From positions 1 to 6,637 of the forward strand of contig JACDQO010000251.1 of the NCBI GenBank assembly GCA_015657605.1: a stretch of DNA of 6,637 nt, read 5' to 3'. Position numbers and translations under genes: made by a program. Below are positions 1-6,415 of the stretch, in pieces; the first letter of the stretch is position 1, and each line of letters starts with the position of its first letter. The stretch comes from Limnohabitans sp. (GTDB lineage Bacteria > Pseudomonadota > Gammaproteobacteria > Burkholderiales > Burkholderiaceae_C). Below the pieces are notes generated by a model. The model worked only from the letters and a program-made list of their open reading frames with translations, had not been told where the DNA came from and searched no databases.

Positions 1-1449
1 CACACCGACCGCCAAAGCTTTGAGCCGGTGCTGGGCCACCGCCTGTCACGCCAAGAACAAAACGAATGGGCTGGCCGCATCTTGCGAGACCCCGACGCCC
101 ACACTTTGCAGTCGTGGTTGCCGCTGTCGCACCAACCCACTTGGCAAACCCGAGCCGATGGCGCCTCGAGCATCCAGTCCCGGCCGGTGGTGTTGCGGGT
201 CTTTGCTGTCACCAATGCGCAAAGCGGCTGGCAGGTCTTGCCCGGCGGTTTGGCCCGCTTGGGCACGCGCGAGGGCATCGCCTCGATGCAACGCGGCGGC
301 AGCAGTGCCGATGTGTGGGTGCAAAGCCCTGCAGCCCCCACGCCACAAACCTTGGGCGCCAGCGCCGTCCCGATCATCCCATTCGCTAACGATGCCAGCG
401 AAGCCAGCTTCAAGCGCCAACGCCTGGTCACAAGCCGCGCCGCAGAAAACCTGTTCTGGATGGGTCGCTACACCGAACGCACCGAAAACACCTTGCGCGT
501 GGTGCGTTTGGGCCTGGAAGTTCTGAACGGAGAAAACCAAAACCTGCCATGCCTGCTGCACTTCATCACCCGCATGGCCAACCACCATGGCTTGGTGCGG
601 GCCGGCGTGCCCCCCGCAGGCCAAGCGCACCGGGTGTTTGAGCGCTCTCTGATCGCGGGCCTGTGGGACCAAGAGCTGGCCACCAGCGTTGGCTTCAATT
701 TGCGCTCGGTGCGGCTGGCGGCGGCCTCGGTGCGTGAGCGCCTGTCGCCCGAGCACTGGCGTTTGCTCGAGCAGGCCGAAGCGCGATTTTTCAAACCGCA
801 CGAAGACCTGCGTGCACCTGAAACGCCGAGCGTACAAGCAGCTAGGGTTCTTGACACCGCAACGGTGCAAGGTCTCTTGGCCGACACCAGCCAAATGCTG
901 GCCGCCCTCACAGGTGCGCAAACCGACCGCATGAGCCGCGACGACGGTTGGCGTTTCCTCTCGATGGGCCGCCACATTGAGCGCTTGGCGTTTTTGTCCC
1001 ACGCCTTGAGCGAAGCGGTGCAGCTGGGCCTGATCGCCGAGCAAGCCGGGTTCGATGCGGTGCTCGAATTGTTTGACAGCACCATCAGTTTCCACGCCCA
1101 ACACCAACAAAGCCGGACACCCCAAGCCCTGATCGATTTGCTGGTAACCGACCCGGACAACCCGCGTTCGCTCGGCTGGGTGGCGCACACCTTGCGTGGC
1201 CGACTTCGGCGCATGGGCACGCTGGCCGATGGGGCCACTTTGGCATTGGCCCAAGCTTTGCCCGAGTGGCAGGGCGAGAGCGCCGCCTCACTCTGGCCTG
1301 TCGGCGCAACCCCCACCGGCAACGACCCGCCCTTGCCTTTGCAAAACACTTTGACCGAATGCCAAAGCGCTGCCCGGCAAGTCTCAGACCAGCTGTGCGC
1401 CTTGTTTTTCACGCACAGTGGCGAAGCCCGTTACAGCGTCAGCGCCTGA
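1..1449 (+). CDS. Circularly permuted ATP-grasp / Alpha-E domain protein, 3' part (5' end outside window)
   Basis: The frame is open from base 1 and stops with TGA at 1447-1449, so the window holds the last 482 residues of a longer protein; the GTG at 28 is internal, not a start. Residues 1 to about 135 look like the end of a circularly permuted type 2 ATP-grasp domain, with PGGL (81-84) and QRGGSSADVWV (97-107) matching the conserved tail of that fold. An Alpha-E domain follows from about residue 141, with its repeated helical signatures LFWMGRYTER (151-160) and DDGWRFLSMGRHIER (314-328). ATP-grasp enzymes of this class are predicted to form amide bonds between amino acids or peptides using ATP. 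Substrate and product are unknown, and no signal peptide can be judged because the N-terminus is missing. The gene lies 14 bases before a transglutaminase-like gene, its usual partner, and probably shares a transcript with it. Confidence 0.88.
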   Translation, partial: HTDRQSFEPVLGHRLSRQEQNEWAGRILRDPDAHTLQSWLPLSHQPTWQTRADGASSIQSRPVVLRVFAVTNAQSGWQVLPGGLARLGTREGIASMQRGGSSADVWVQSPAAPTPQTLGASAVPIIPFANDASEASFKRQRLVTSRAAENLFWMGRYTERTENTLRVVRLGLEVLNGENQNLPCLLHFITRMANHHGLVRAGVPPAGQAHRVFERSLIAGLWDQELATSVGFNLRSVRLAAASVRERLSPEHWRLLEQAEARFFKPHEDLRAPETPSVQAARVLDTATVQGLLADTSQMLAALTGAQTDRMSRDDGWRFLSMGRHIERLAFLSHALSEAVQLGLIAEQAGFDAVLELFDSTISFHAQHQQSRTPQALIDLLVTDPDNPRSLGWVAHTLRGRLRRMGTLADGATLALAQALPEWQGESAASLWPVGATPTGNDPPLPLQNTLTECQSAARQVSDQLCALFFTHSGEARYSVSA

Positions 1450-1463
1450 AAAGCCGAGACCCC

Positions 1464-2360
1464 ATGCGCCTGGCCATCACCCACGACACCCGCTACCGCT
1501 ACAGCCCCGCCGTGCAGACCGCGCAGCATGTGGCGCACCTGCAGGCGGCCAACACCCCTTGCCAAACAGTCATCGGCCACGCGATGCAGGTCGAGCCTGT
1601 TGCCACGGTGCAGCACAACATCGACGCTTTTTTGAACCACCGCGCGTATTGGGCTTTGACCCATCCGCACGATGGCTTGTGGGTGCGGGCCTACAGCGAG
1701 CTGGAAACCCGTGAAACACCCGAAGCCACCAGCGCCCAAAGCTGGGAATCGGTGCGCGAGCATTTTCGATACCGGGCCGGCCAAGCGGGCGACGTGCACA
1801 GCCGCTTTGTGTTCGGCTCGCACCATGCGCCGGTGCACGAAGCGTTTTTGGCCTATGCCCAAAGCAGCTTCACACCTGGTCGCCCCTTGGTGCAGGCCGC
1901 CCAAGAACTCACGGCGCGCATGCACCGCGACTTGCGCTACGAAACCGCCAGCACCGACATCAACACCCCGGCCCTCGAGGCTCTGGCCCAACAACGCGGC
2001 GTTTGCCAAGACTTTGCCCATATTTTGGTGGCTTGCTTGCGCTCGCTGGGCCTGCCGGCCCGCTACGTGAGCGGTTACCTGCTGACCCAGCCCCCCCCCG
2101 GTCAAGCCCGTTTGGTGGGCAGCGATGCTTCTCACGCTTGGGCTTCGGTGTTCTTGCCCGAGTTGGCCACCCACGCCTGCCAAGGCTGGCTGGACTTGGA
2201 CCCCACCAACAACCGCACAGGATGGGCCAGCCCAGGCCTTGACTACGTGCGCTTGGCCGTGGGCCGCGACTTTGCCGATGTCTCGCCGCTGCGCGGCGTG
2301 CTGCAAGGCGGTGGTGCGCACACGCTGGAGGTGGCGGTCACGGTAGCGCCGTTGGACTGA
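1464..2360 (+). CDS. Transglutaminase-like cysteine protease family protein
   Basis: This 298-residue protein starts at ATG 1464, where MRLAITHDTRYRYSPAV fits the usual opening (H-x-T-x-Y-x-Y) of the bacterial transglutaminase-like N-terminal domain. Residues 1 to about 85 form that beta-rich domain; the transglutaminase core covers roughly 140-250. The papain-like triad is visible: Cys181 in RGVCQDFAH, His224 in ASHAW and Asp246 in LDLDPTN. Most bacterial members are thought to be peptidases or amidases rather than cross-linking enzymes. There is no signal peptide, so it is probably cytoplasmic. It follows the ATP-grasp/Alpha-E gene by 14 bases with only a weak GA-rich ribosome site, consistent with co-transcription; such pairs are predicted to make and trim or transfer a peptide. 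A nine-C run (2091-2099, encoding Pro-Pro-Pro) keeps the frame intact. The exact reaction is unknown. Confidence 0.92.
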   Translation: MRLAITHDTRYRYSPAVQTAQHVAHLQAANTPCQTVIGHAMQVEPVATVQHNIDAFLNHRAYWALTHPHDGLWVRAYSELETRETPEATSAQSWESVREHFRYRAGQAGDVHSRFVFGSHHAPVHEAFLAYAQSSFTPGRPLVQAAQELTARMHRDLRYETASTDINTPALEALAQQRGVCQDFAHILVACLRSLGLPARYVSGYLLTQPPPGQARLVGSDASHAWASVFLPELATHACQGWLDLDPTNNRTGWASPGLDYVRLAVGRDFADVSPLRGVLQGGGAHTLEVAVTVAPLD

Positions 2361-3269
2361 TCAGCCCCTGGGGTGGTGCTGGGCGTGCAGGGTCTTGAGG
2401 CGTTCACGCGCCACATGGGTGTAAATGGTGGTGGTCGAGATGTCGGCATGGCCGAGCAGCATCTGCACTGCCCGCAAATCGGCGCCATGGTTGAGCAAGT
2501 GCGTGGCAAAAGCGTGGCGCAAAGTGTGCGGTGACAGCGGCGCGGTGATGCCCGCCTCGATCGCGTAGCGCTTGACCAAATTCCAAAACATGACACGCGA
2601 CATGCCGGTGCCAGGCTTGGGGCCGCTGGTGGTGATGAAGAGGTCTTCGGTCTGCCGCTGGCCCAGCATGGCGGGGCGGGCTACGGCCAAATAACGCTGC
2701 AGCCATTCACGCGCCTCTTCGCCAAAAGGAACCAAGCGCTCTTTGCTGCCTTTGCCCATGATGCGCAGCACGCCCTCGTTCAAGGAAACGTGCAGCGTTT
2801 TGAGGCCGACCAACTCGCTCACGCGCAGGCCACTGGCATACATCAACTCCAGCATGGCGCGGTCTCGCAAACCCAGATGGGTGTCCACATCTGGCGCGCA
2901 CAACAGGGCGTCCACTTGGGCCTCGCCCAAAGTCTTGGGCACACGCAGCGCCTGCTTGGCGGCCAACATGCGCAATGTGGGATCAAGCTTCATCAGGCGT
3001 TCGCGCAGCGCCCAACGGAAAAAACGCTTGAACACAGTCAGCCTGCGGTTGGCCGAAGTGGCCTTGGTTTGCCCATGGCGCTCGGCAAAGTAAGCCTGCA
3101 GGTGGTGTTCTTGGGTCGCCTCCAGCGCCAGCCTGTGCGTTAAAAAAAGCCAGGTGGCGAAGAGGAACAGGTCTTGACGGTAAGCGGCCAAAGTGTTGGT
3201 GGCCAATCCGTCTTCCAGCCAGAGGGCCTCGGCAAAGCTGTCGATGGCATTCTGGCTGGTCTCGTGCAT
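2361..3269 (-). CDS. xerD: Site-specific tyrosine recombinase XerD
   Basis: A 302-residue tyrosine recombinase, close to the usual length of about 298. It acts with XerC at the dif site to resolve chromosome dimers at the FtsK-bearing division septum. Residues 1 to about 95 are the SAM-like core-binding domain; the opening ALWLEDGLATNTLAAYRQDL closely resembles known XerD and supports the ATG at 3269. The catalytic domain (about 110-295) has the full set Arg149 (SGLRVSEL), Lys173 (GKGSKER), His248 and Arg251 (HTLRHAFATH), His274 (LLGHADIS) and nucleophile Tyr283. The HHPRG tail is typical of XerD rather than XerC. The gene sits 9 bases downstream of the Bug-family receptor gene on the same strand, with no good ribosome site of its own, so translational coupling is likely. 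Its stop directly abuts the stop of the convergent transglutaminase gene. No dif-like sequence was seen in the window. Confidence 0.95.
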   Translation of the reverse strand: MHETSQNAIDSFAEALWLEDGLATNTLAAYRQDLFLFATWLFLTHRLALEATQEHHLQAYFAERHGQTKATSANRRLTVFKRFFRWALRERLMKLDPTLRMLAAKQALRVPKTLGEAQVDALLCAPDVDTHLGLRDRAMLELMYASGLRVSELVGLKTLHVSLNEGVLRIMGKGSKERLVPFGEEAREWLQRYLAVARPAMLGQRQTEDLFITTSGPKPGTGMSRVMFWNLVKRYAIEAGITAPLSPHTLRHAFATHLLNHGADLRAVQMLLGHADISTTTIYTHVARERLKTLHAQHHPRG

Positions 3270-3286
3270 GGACTGGTATCAGTCCA
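3269..3286 (-). promoter_or_regulatory. Perfect 7-bp hairpin over the stop/start junction of the Bug gene and xerD
   Basis: On the plus strand the arms TGGACTG (3269-3275) and CAGTCCA (3280-3286) are perfect reverse complements around a four-base loop. In the mRNA the hairpin contains the upstream stop codon (3281-3279) and reaches the A of the xerD start codon (3269). It could limit independent initiation at xerD and make it depend on ribosomes finishing the upstream gene. The inverted repeat is seen directly; the regulatory role is inference. It lacks a U-tract, so it does not look like an intrinsic terminator. Confidence 0.5.
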
Positions 3287-4253
3287 GCTTGAGTTTTTGC
3301 TGGTCAACCACTTTTTTGTAAGCGTCAAACTCAGATTTGATTTGGGCCGTGAACTCTTCAGGCGAGTTGGCCACCACCAAAGAGCCGGTGTCGTTGATGC
3401 GCTTGGTGACACCCGGATCTTGCAGGGCTTTTTTCACACCCGCGCTGATTTTGTCGACCACTTCTTTGGGCAAGTTCTTGGGGCCCCAGATGCCATAGAA
3501 GGCCATGCGGTTGACGGGCTCCAGACCCACTTCTTTGAAAGTGGGCACGTTGGGCAACTGAGGCAAGCGTTGAGGCGCTGCAATCACGATCGGCACCAAT
3601 CGGCCAGTTTGGATGAAGGGCAAGGCCGAGGGCAAGTTGTCAAAAATGATCGGCACTTGGCCAGCTACGGTGTCATTCAGGGCTGGGCCTGCACCGCGGT
3701 AGGGGATGTGCGTGATGAAGGTGCCGGTCAAGCTCTTCCACAACTCGGTCTGCAAGTGGCCAATGCCGCCCGTGCCGGAAGATGAATAAGAGTATTTACC
3801 GGGGTTCTTCTTGATCTCAGCCAAAAACCCAGCGTAGTCTTTGGCCGGGAAGCTGGGGTGCACCGCGATCACATTGGGCGTGGCCGCAATGTTGATGATG
3901 GGCGTGAAATCGGTCAGGGAGTTGTACGGAATCTTGGGGTTGATGGCCGGGTTGGACGCCGTGGTCGACACCGTGGCCATGCCCAGGTTGTAGCCATCGG
4001 GTGCAGCGCGGGCGGTTTCAGTCGCACCCACCACACCGCCGCCACCGGCTTTGTTTTCAACGATGACGCTTTGACCCAAAACTTTGCCCAAGGGCTCGGC
4101 AATCACGCGGGCCACGATGTCGGTCGTGCCGCCGGGTGCAAAAGGCACTTGCAAGCGGATGGTTTTGTTGGGATAGGCCTGCGCCCAAACACTGCCGCTG
4201 GCCAAGACGGTCGCGGCCAGACCCGCCACAGAAACAAAAGAAAGACGCTTCAT
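3279..4253 (-). CDS. Bug-family (TctC-like) tripartite tricarboxylate transporter substrate-binding protein
   Basis: This 324-residue protein is a periplasmic substrate receptor of the Bug/TctC family. A Sec signal peptide is clear: MKR, a hydrophobic stretch (about 5-22) and an AQA cleavage site, giving mature protein from about Tyr27. Family hallmarks follow: [18 protein letters not shown] (28-45), [15 protein letters not shown] (63-77), PDGYNL (85-90), and [16 protein letters not shown] (157-172) in the ligand-binding cleft region, then [12 protein letters not shown] (181-192). Bug proteins bind small carboxylates, amides or aromatic acids; the ligand cannot be read from sequence. TctA and TctB membrane subunits are absent, so this is an orphan receptor here, as is common in Burkholderiales. 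The ATG at 4253 is fixed by the signal peptide and a strong GAGGAG (4262-4267), 8 bases upstream. xerD lies 9 bases downstream on the same strand. Confidence 0.94.
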   Translation of the reverse strand: MKRLSFVSVAGLAATVLASGSVWAQAYPNKTIRLQVPFAPGGTTDIVARVIAEPLGKVLGQSVIVENKAGGGGVVGATETARAAPDGYNLGMATVSTTASNPAINPKIPYNSLTDFTPIINIAATPNVIAVHPSFPAKDYAGFLAEIKKNPGKYSYSSSGTGGIGHLQTELWKSLTGTFITHIPYRGAGPALNDTVAGQVPIIFDNLPSALPFIQTGRLVPIVIAAPQRLPQLPNVPTFKEVGLEPVNRMAFYGIWGPKNLPKEVVDKISAGVKKALQDPGVTKRINDTGSLVVANSPEEFTAQIKSEFDAYKKVVDQQKLKLD

Positions 4254-4404
4254 GCAAAAAACTCCTCAAAAAGGGGTCCATCATAGGGACAAACAGAGCA
4301 GGCCAAAGCGGGGAATACCCACAAAACCAGCAAAAAAATCAACACCTGAACCCAAGTGACACGGCCATGGGCTGGCCCGGTGCTGGGTTTGTTATCCTAG
4401 CCGA
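4254..4404. other. Divergent intergenic region between the Bug receptor and AEC permease genes
   Basis: This 151-base, relatively A-rich stretch holds no gene. It contains the ribosome site and candidate promoter for the leftward receptor gene at its left end, and the extended -10 for the rightward permease at its right end. Near the permease, GGCCA (4363-4367) and TGGCC (4373-4377) form a five-base inverted repeat that could be an operator half-site pair but is short enough to be chance. No regulator gene lies in the window. Confidence 0.6.
4280..4306 (-). promoter_or_regulatory. Candidate sigma-70 promoter for the Bug-family receptor gene
   Basis: Reading the minus strand, TATGAT (4285-4280) matches five of six -10 consensus bases. 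TTGGCC (4306-4301) is a weak -35 candidate at a short 15-base spacing. Transcription from here would start near 4273 and give a leader of about 20 bases containing the strong GAGGAG (4262-4267) at the right distance from the ATG. It would probably also drive xerD. The -10 is convincing by eye, the -35 less so. Confidence 0.42.
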
Positions 4405-4407
4405 GTG
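4390..4407 (+). promoter_or_regulatory. Extended -10 placed for leaderless transcription of the AEC permease gene
   Basis: TGTTATCCT (4390-4398) fits an extended -10 element (TGn followed by four of six -10 bases). Its spacing would put the transcription start at about 4404-4406, on or next to the GTG start codon (4405). No purine-rich ribosome binding site lies in the 20 bases before that GTG. Together these suggest a leaderless mRNA. No good -35 is visible at 16-18 bases, which extended -10 promoters can tolerate. This is an inference from position. Confidence 0.33.
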
Positions 4408-5322
4408 AACTTTGCGCAACTCCTCATCCCGGATTTTTCCTTGATCCTGTGCGGCTATTTGATATGCCGCTTCACGGCCCTGAACCGTTCGGTGTGGCAA
4501 CAAGTCGACAGCCTGGTTTATTTTTTCTTGTTTCCGGTTTTGCTGTTTCACTCGATTGTGAAAAGCCCACTCGACGTGGTGGCCGCTTCCAGCCTGATCG
4601 GCGCGGGTTTGAGCCTGGCGGCCTGCAGCATTTTGTTGTCTTACACCCTGCCCTATTGGCCTCTCATCGGCCCCCGTTTGGACCGGCGTGACCACGCCGC
4701 CAGTGCCCAAATCGCTTTTCGCTTCAACTCCTTCATTGGCATAGCGCTGGCCGAGCGCTTGGCCGGGCCCCAGGGCTTGTTGCTGATCGCCGTGTTGATT
4801 GGTTTTTGCGTGCCCCTGTTCAACATTGGGGCCGTCTGGCCCATGGCGCGCCAAGCCAACACCGGCTTTTTGCGCGAGCTGGTGCGCAACCCGCTGATCA
4901 TCGCCACGGCGTCGGGCTTGGTGGCCAATTTGCTGGGCTTTCGGATGCCCACTTGGATCGAACCCAGCGTCAGCCGCATTGGCTCGGCGTCTTTGGCCCT
5001 GGGCTTGATGGCCGCAGGCGCAGGCATGCAGCTGGACTCTTTGCGGCAAGGCAAGTTGTTGGGCGCTTGTGTGCTGACGATCAAACACCTGGTCATGCCT
5101 TTGATCGCATTGGGCATGTGCCTGCTGTTCCGGCTTGACACGGTGCAGTCCACCATCTTGTTGGCTTTTTCGGCCCTGCCCACGGCGTCCACTTGCTATG
5201 TTTTGGCAGCGCGCATGGGCTACAACGGGCCTTATGTCGCCGGCTTGGTGACTCTGTCCACCTTGGGGGGGTTGGTCAGTCTGCCATTTGCACTGGGCGT
5301 GCTGCGCAGCCATGCGATTTAG
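4405..5322 (+). CDS. AEC-family (auxin efflux carrier-like) permease
   Basis: A 305-residue, strongly hydrophobic inner-membrane protein of the AEC family, secondary carriers that export or exchange small organic acids such as malate or malonate in bacteria. About ten membrane segments can be read, near residues 5-22, 36-51, 57-80, 103-120, 123-145, 162-178, 194-209, 219-241, 249-270 and 277-300, fitting the family's two inverted five-helix halves. Family-like signatures include FFLFPVLLF in helix 2, VRNPLIIATASGL (160-172) opening the second half, and SALPTASTCYVLAARMG (256-272). The frame is closed upstream by TGA at 4357-4359. GTG 4405 is chosen because it leaves a complete first helix; there is no ribosome site. 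It is divergent from the Bug receptor gene and converges on queG with a 12-base gap. The substrate cannot be assigned. Confidence 0.88.
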   Translation: MNFAQLLIPDFSLILCGYLICRFTALNRSVWQQVDSLVYFFLFPVLLFHSIVKSPLDVVAASSLIGAGLSLAACSILLSYTLPYWPLIGPRLDRRDHAASAQIAFRFNSFIGIALAERLAGPQGLLLIAVLIGFCVPLFNIGAVWPMARQANTGFLRELVRNPLIIATASGLVANLLGFRMPTWIEPSVSRIGSASLALGLMAAGAGMQLDSLRQGKLLGACVLTIKHLVMPLIALGMCLLFRLDTVQSTILLAFSALPTASTCYVLAARMGYNGPYVAGLVTLSTLGGLVSLPFALGVLRSHAI

Positions 5323-5847
5323 CGTTTGAGCAGGTCAAGCTCTCCCCAGTGACCAGGCCACTTGCTCTTGCACCACCGGGTCTGCGTGTTGGGCCCAGGC
5401 CGTCAAGGTTTTCAGCAAAGCCTCACGTTCCTGTGACTTCAAAGACGGCGAGGTGAATGCGTTGCCAGCGGCCAAGGCCAGGTTGCGCAACCAGCGGGCG
5501 TGGCCAATACGGCGGATGGCGCTGCCTTCGGTGCGGCGCAAAAAGTCGGATTCGCTCCAGGCCATCAGTTCAGCGATGCTGCCCACGCCCAAACCGTCGC
5601 GGGCCTGCCAGTCGGGCAAGGGGCTGAGTTGCGCAAACTTGTTCCATGGGCAGGCCAGCTGGCAGTCGTCGCAGCCGTAAATGCGGTTGCCGATCAGCGG
5701 GCGCAAGGCTTCGTCGATCGGCCCGGCATGCTCGATCGTCAAATAAGAGATGCAGCGCCTCGCATCCAGTTTGTAGGGCCCCACGATGGCCTGGGTGGGG
5801 CACAGGTCCATGCAGGCGGTGCAGTGGCCGCAGTGGGCCGATGTGGC

Positions 5848-5853
5848 GGGGGG
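5848..5853 (-). other. queG: Frameshift site in queG: six-base homopolymer
   Basis: On the coding strand the codons run GAG ACC CCC CGC and then leave the QueG frame. Deleting one C gives GAG ACC CCC GCC ACA and leads directly into the HCGHCTAC iron-sulfur motif. The break is therefore placed within this run to a few bases. Both flanks encode well-conserved QueG sequence, so there is no larger loss. Confidence 0.9.
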
Positions 5854-6403
5854 TCTCGGTCAGGGCCAAATCCACAAACAACTCGCCCAGAAAAAACATC
5901 GACCCCGCCTCCCGGCTAAGCACCAGCGTGTGTTTGCCGCGCCAGCCCAAGCCACTGCGGGTGGCGAGCTCGGCCTCCATCACCGGGGCCGAATCGGTGA
6001 ACACGCGGTGGCCAAAGGGGCCAATGGCCTCGGCGATGCGGTCCTGCAGTTTTTGCAGGCGCGAGCGCAAAACCTTGTGGTAATCGCGCCCCCGGGCATA
6101 GAGCGAGACCACCGCCTCACCCGGCTGCAAACTGCGGGCGGTTTCGCGGGCCAGCCAGTCGGGCGGCGTGTCCGCAGGCAGGTAATCCATGCGGGCGGTG
6201 ATCACGCTGACTGTGCCCGGCACCAGCTGGGCCGGACGGGCGCGCTTCATGCCATGGCTTTCCATGTAAGCCATGCTGCCGTGAAAGCCCGCGTCCAACC
6301 AAGCTTGTAAACCGGGCTCTGCCGAGGACAAATCGATACCGCTCACGCCAATTTGGGACAATCCCAACTCACGCGCCCAGATCTGGATCTGGGCCCACAG
6401 TTC

Positions 6404-6410
6404 AAGAAGG
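6404..6410 (+). promoter_or_regulatory. Ribosome binding site that sets the TTG start of tsaE
   Basis: AAGAAGG at 6404-6410 is a good Shine-Dalgarno sequence, 5 bases before TTG 6416. No ATG or GTG lies in this frame between here and the Walker A motif, so the site decides the start. The same bases encode part of QueG on the other strand. Confidence 0.55.
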
Positions 6411-6415
6411 TCGAT

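Noticed and set aside
46..1254. 402-codon open frame on the minus strand opposite the ATP-grasp/Alpha-E gene
   Set aside because: It is a shadow of GC-rich coding sequence: low-complexity composition rich in Gln, His, Gly and Ala, no recognisable motif, and the plus strand has clear Alpha-E signatures.
2361..3269. Tyrosine recombinase as the integrase of a mobile element
   Set aside because: Length, N-terminus and C-terminal HHPRG match chromosomal XerD; there are no flanking repeats, tRNA gene, phage or transposon genes.
4363..4377. Inverted repeat GGCCA/TGGCC upstream of the permease as an operator
   Set aside because: Five-base arms in GC-rich sequence are expected by chance and no regulator gene is in view.
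4339..5313. 324-codon open frame on the minus strand opposite the AEC permease
   Set aside because: Gln/His/Ala-rich composition without domains, while the plus strand encodes a coherent ten-helix membrane protein of the expected length.
5324..5340. Hairpin GTTTGA/TCAAGC between the permease and queG stops as a shared terminator
   Set aside because: Only six pairs including one G-U, low GC, no T-run on either side, and it overlaps the queG stop codon; too weak to call.
5335..5811. Stand-alone 158-residue iron-sulfur protein starting at an internal ATG
   Set aside because: The ATG is Met209 inside the first QueG cluster motif; the three preceding cysteines of that motif lie just upstream in the same frame, so this is the C-terminal piece of broken queG.
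5570..5847. Arg/Leu/His/Pro-rich tail of the uncorrected queG frame
   Set aside because: Out-of-frame translation after the extra base; the same bases encode conserved QueG cluster motifs in the next frame.
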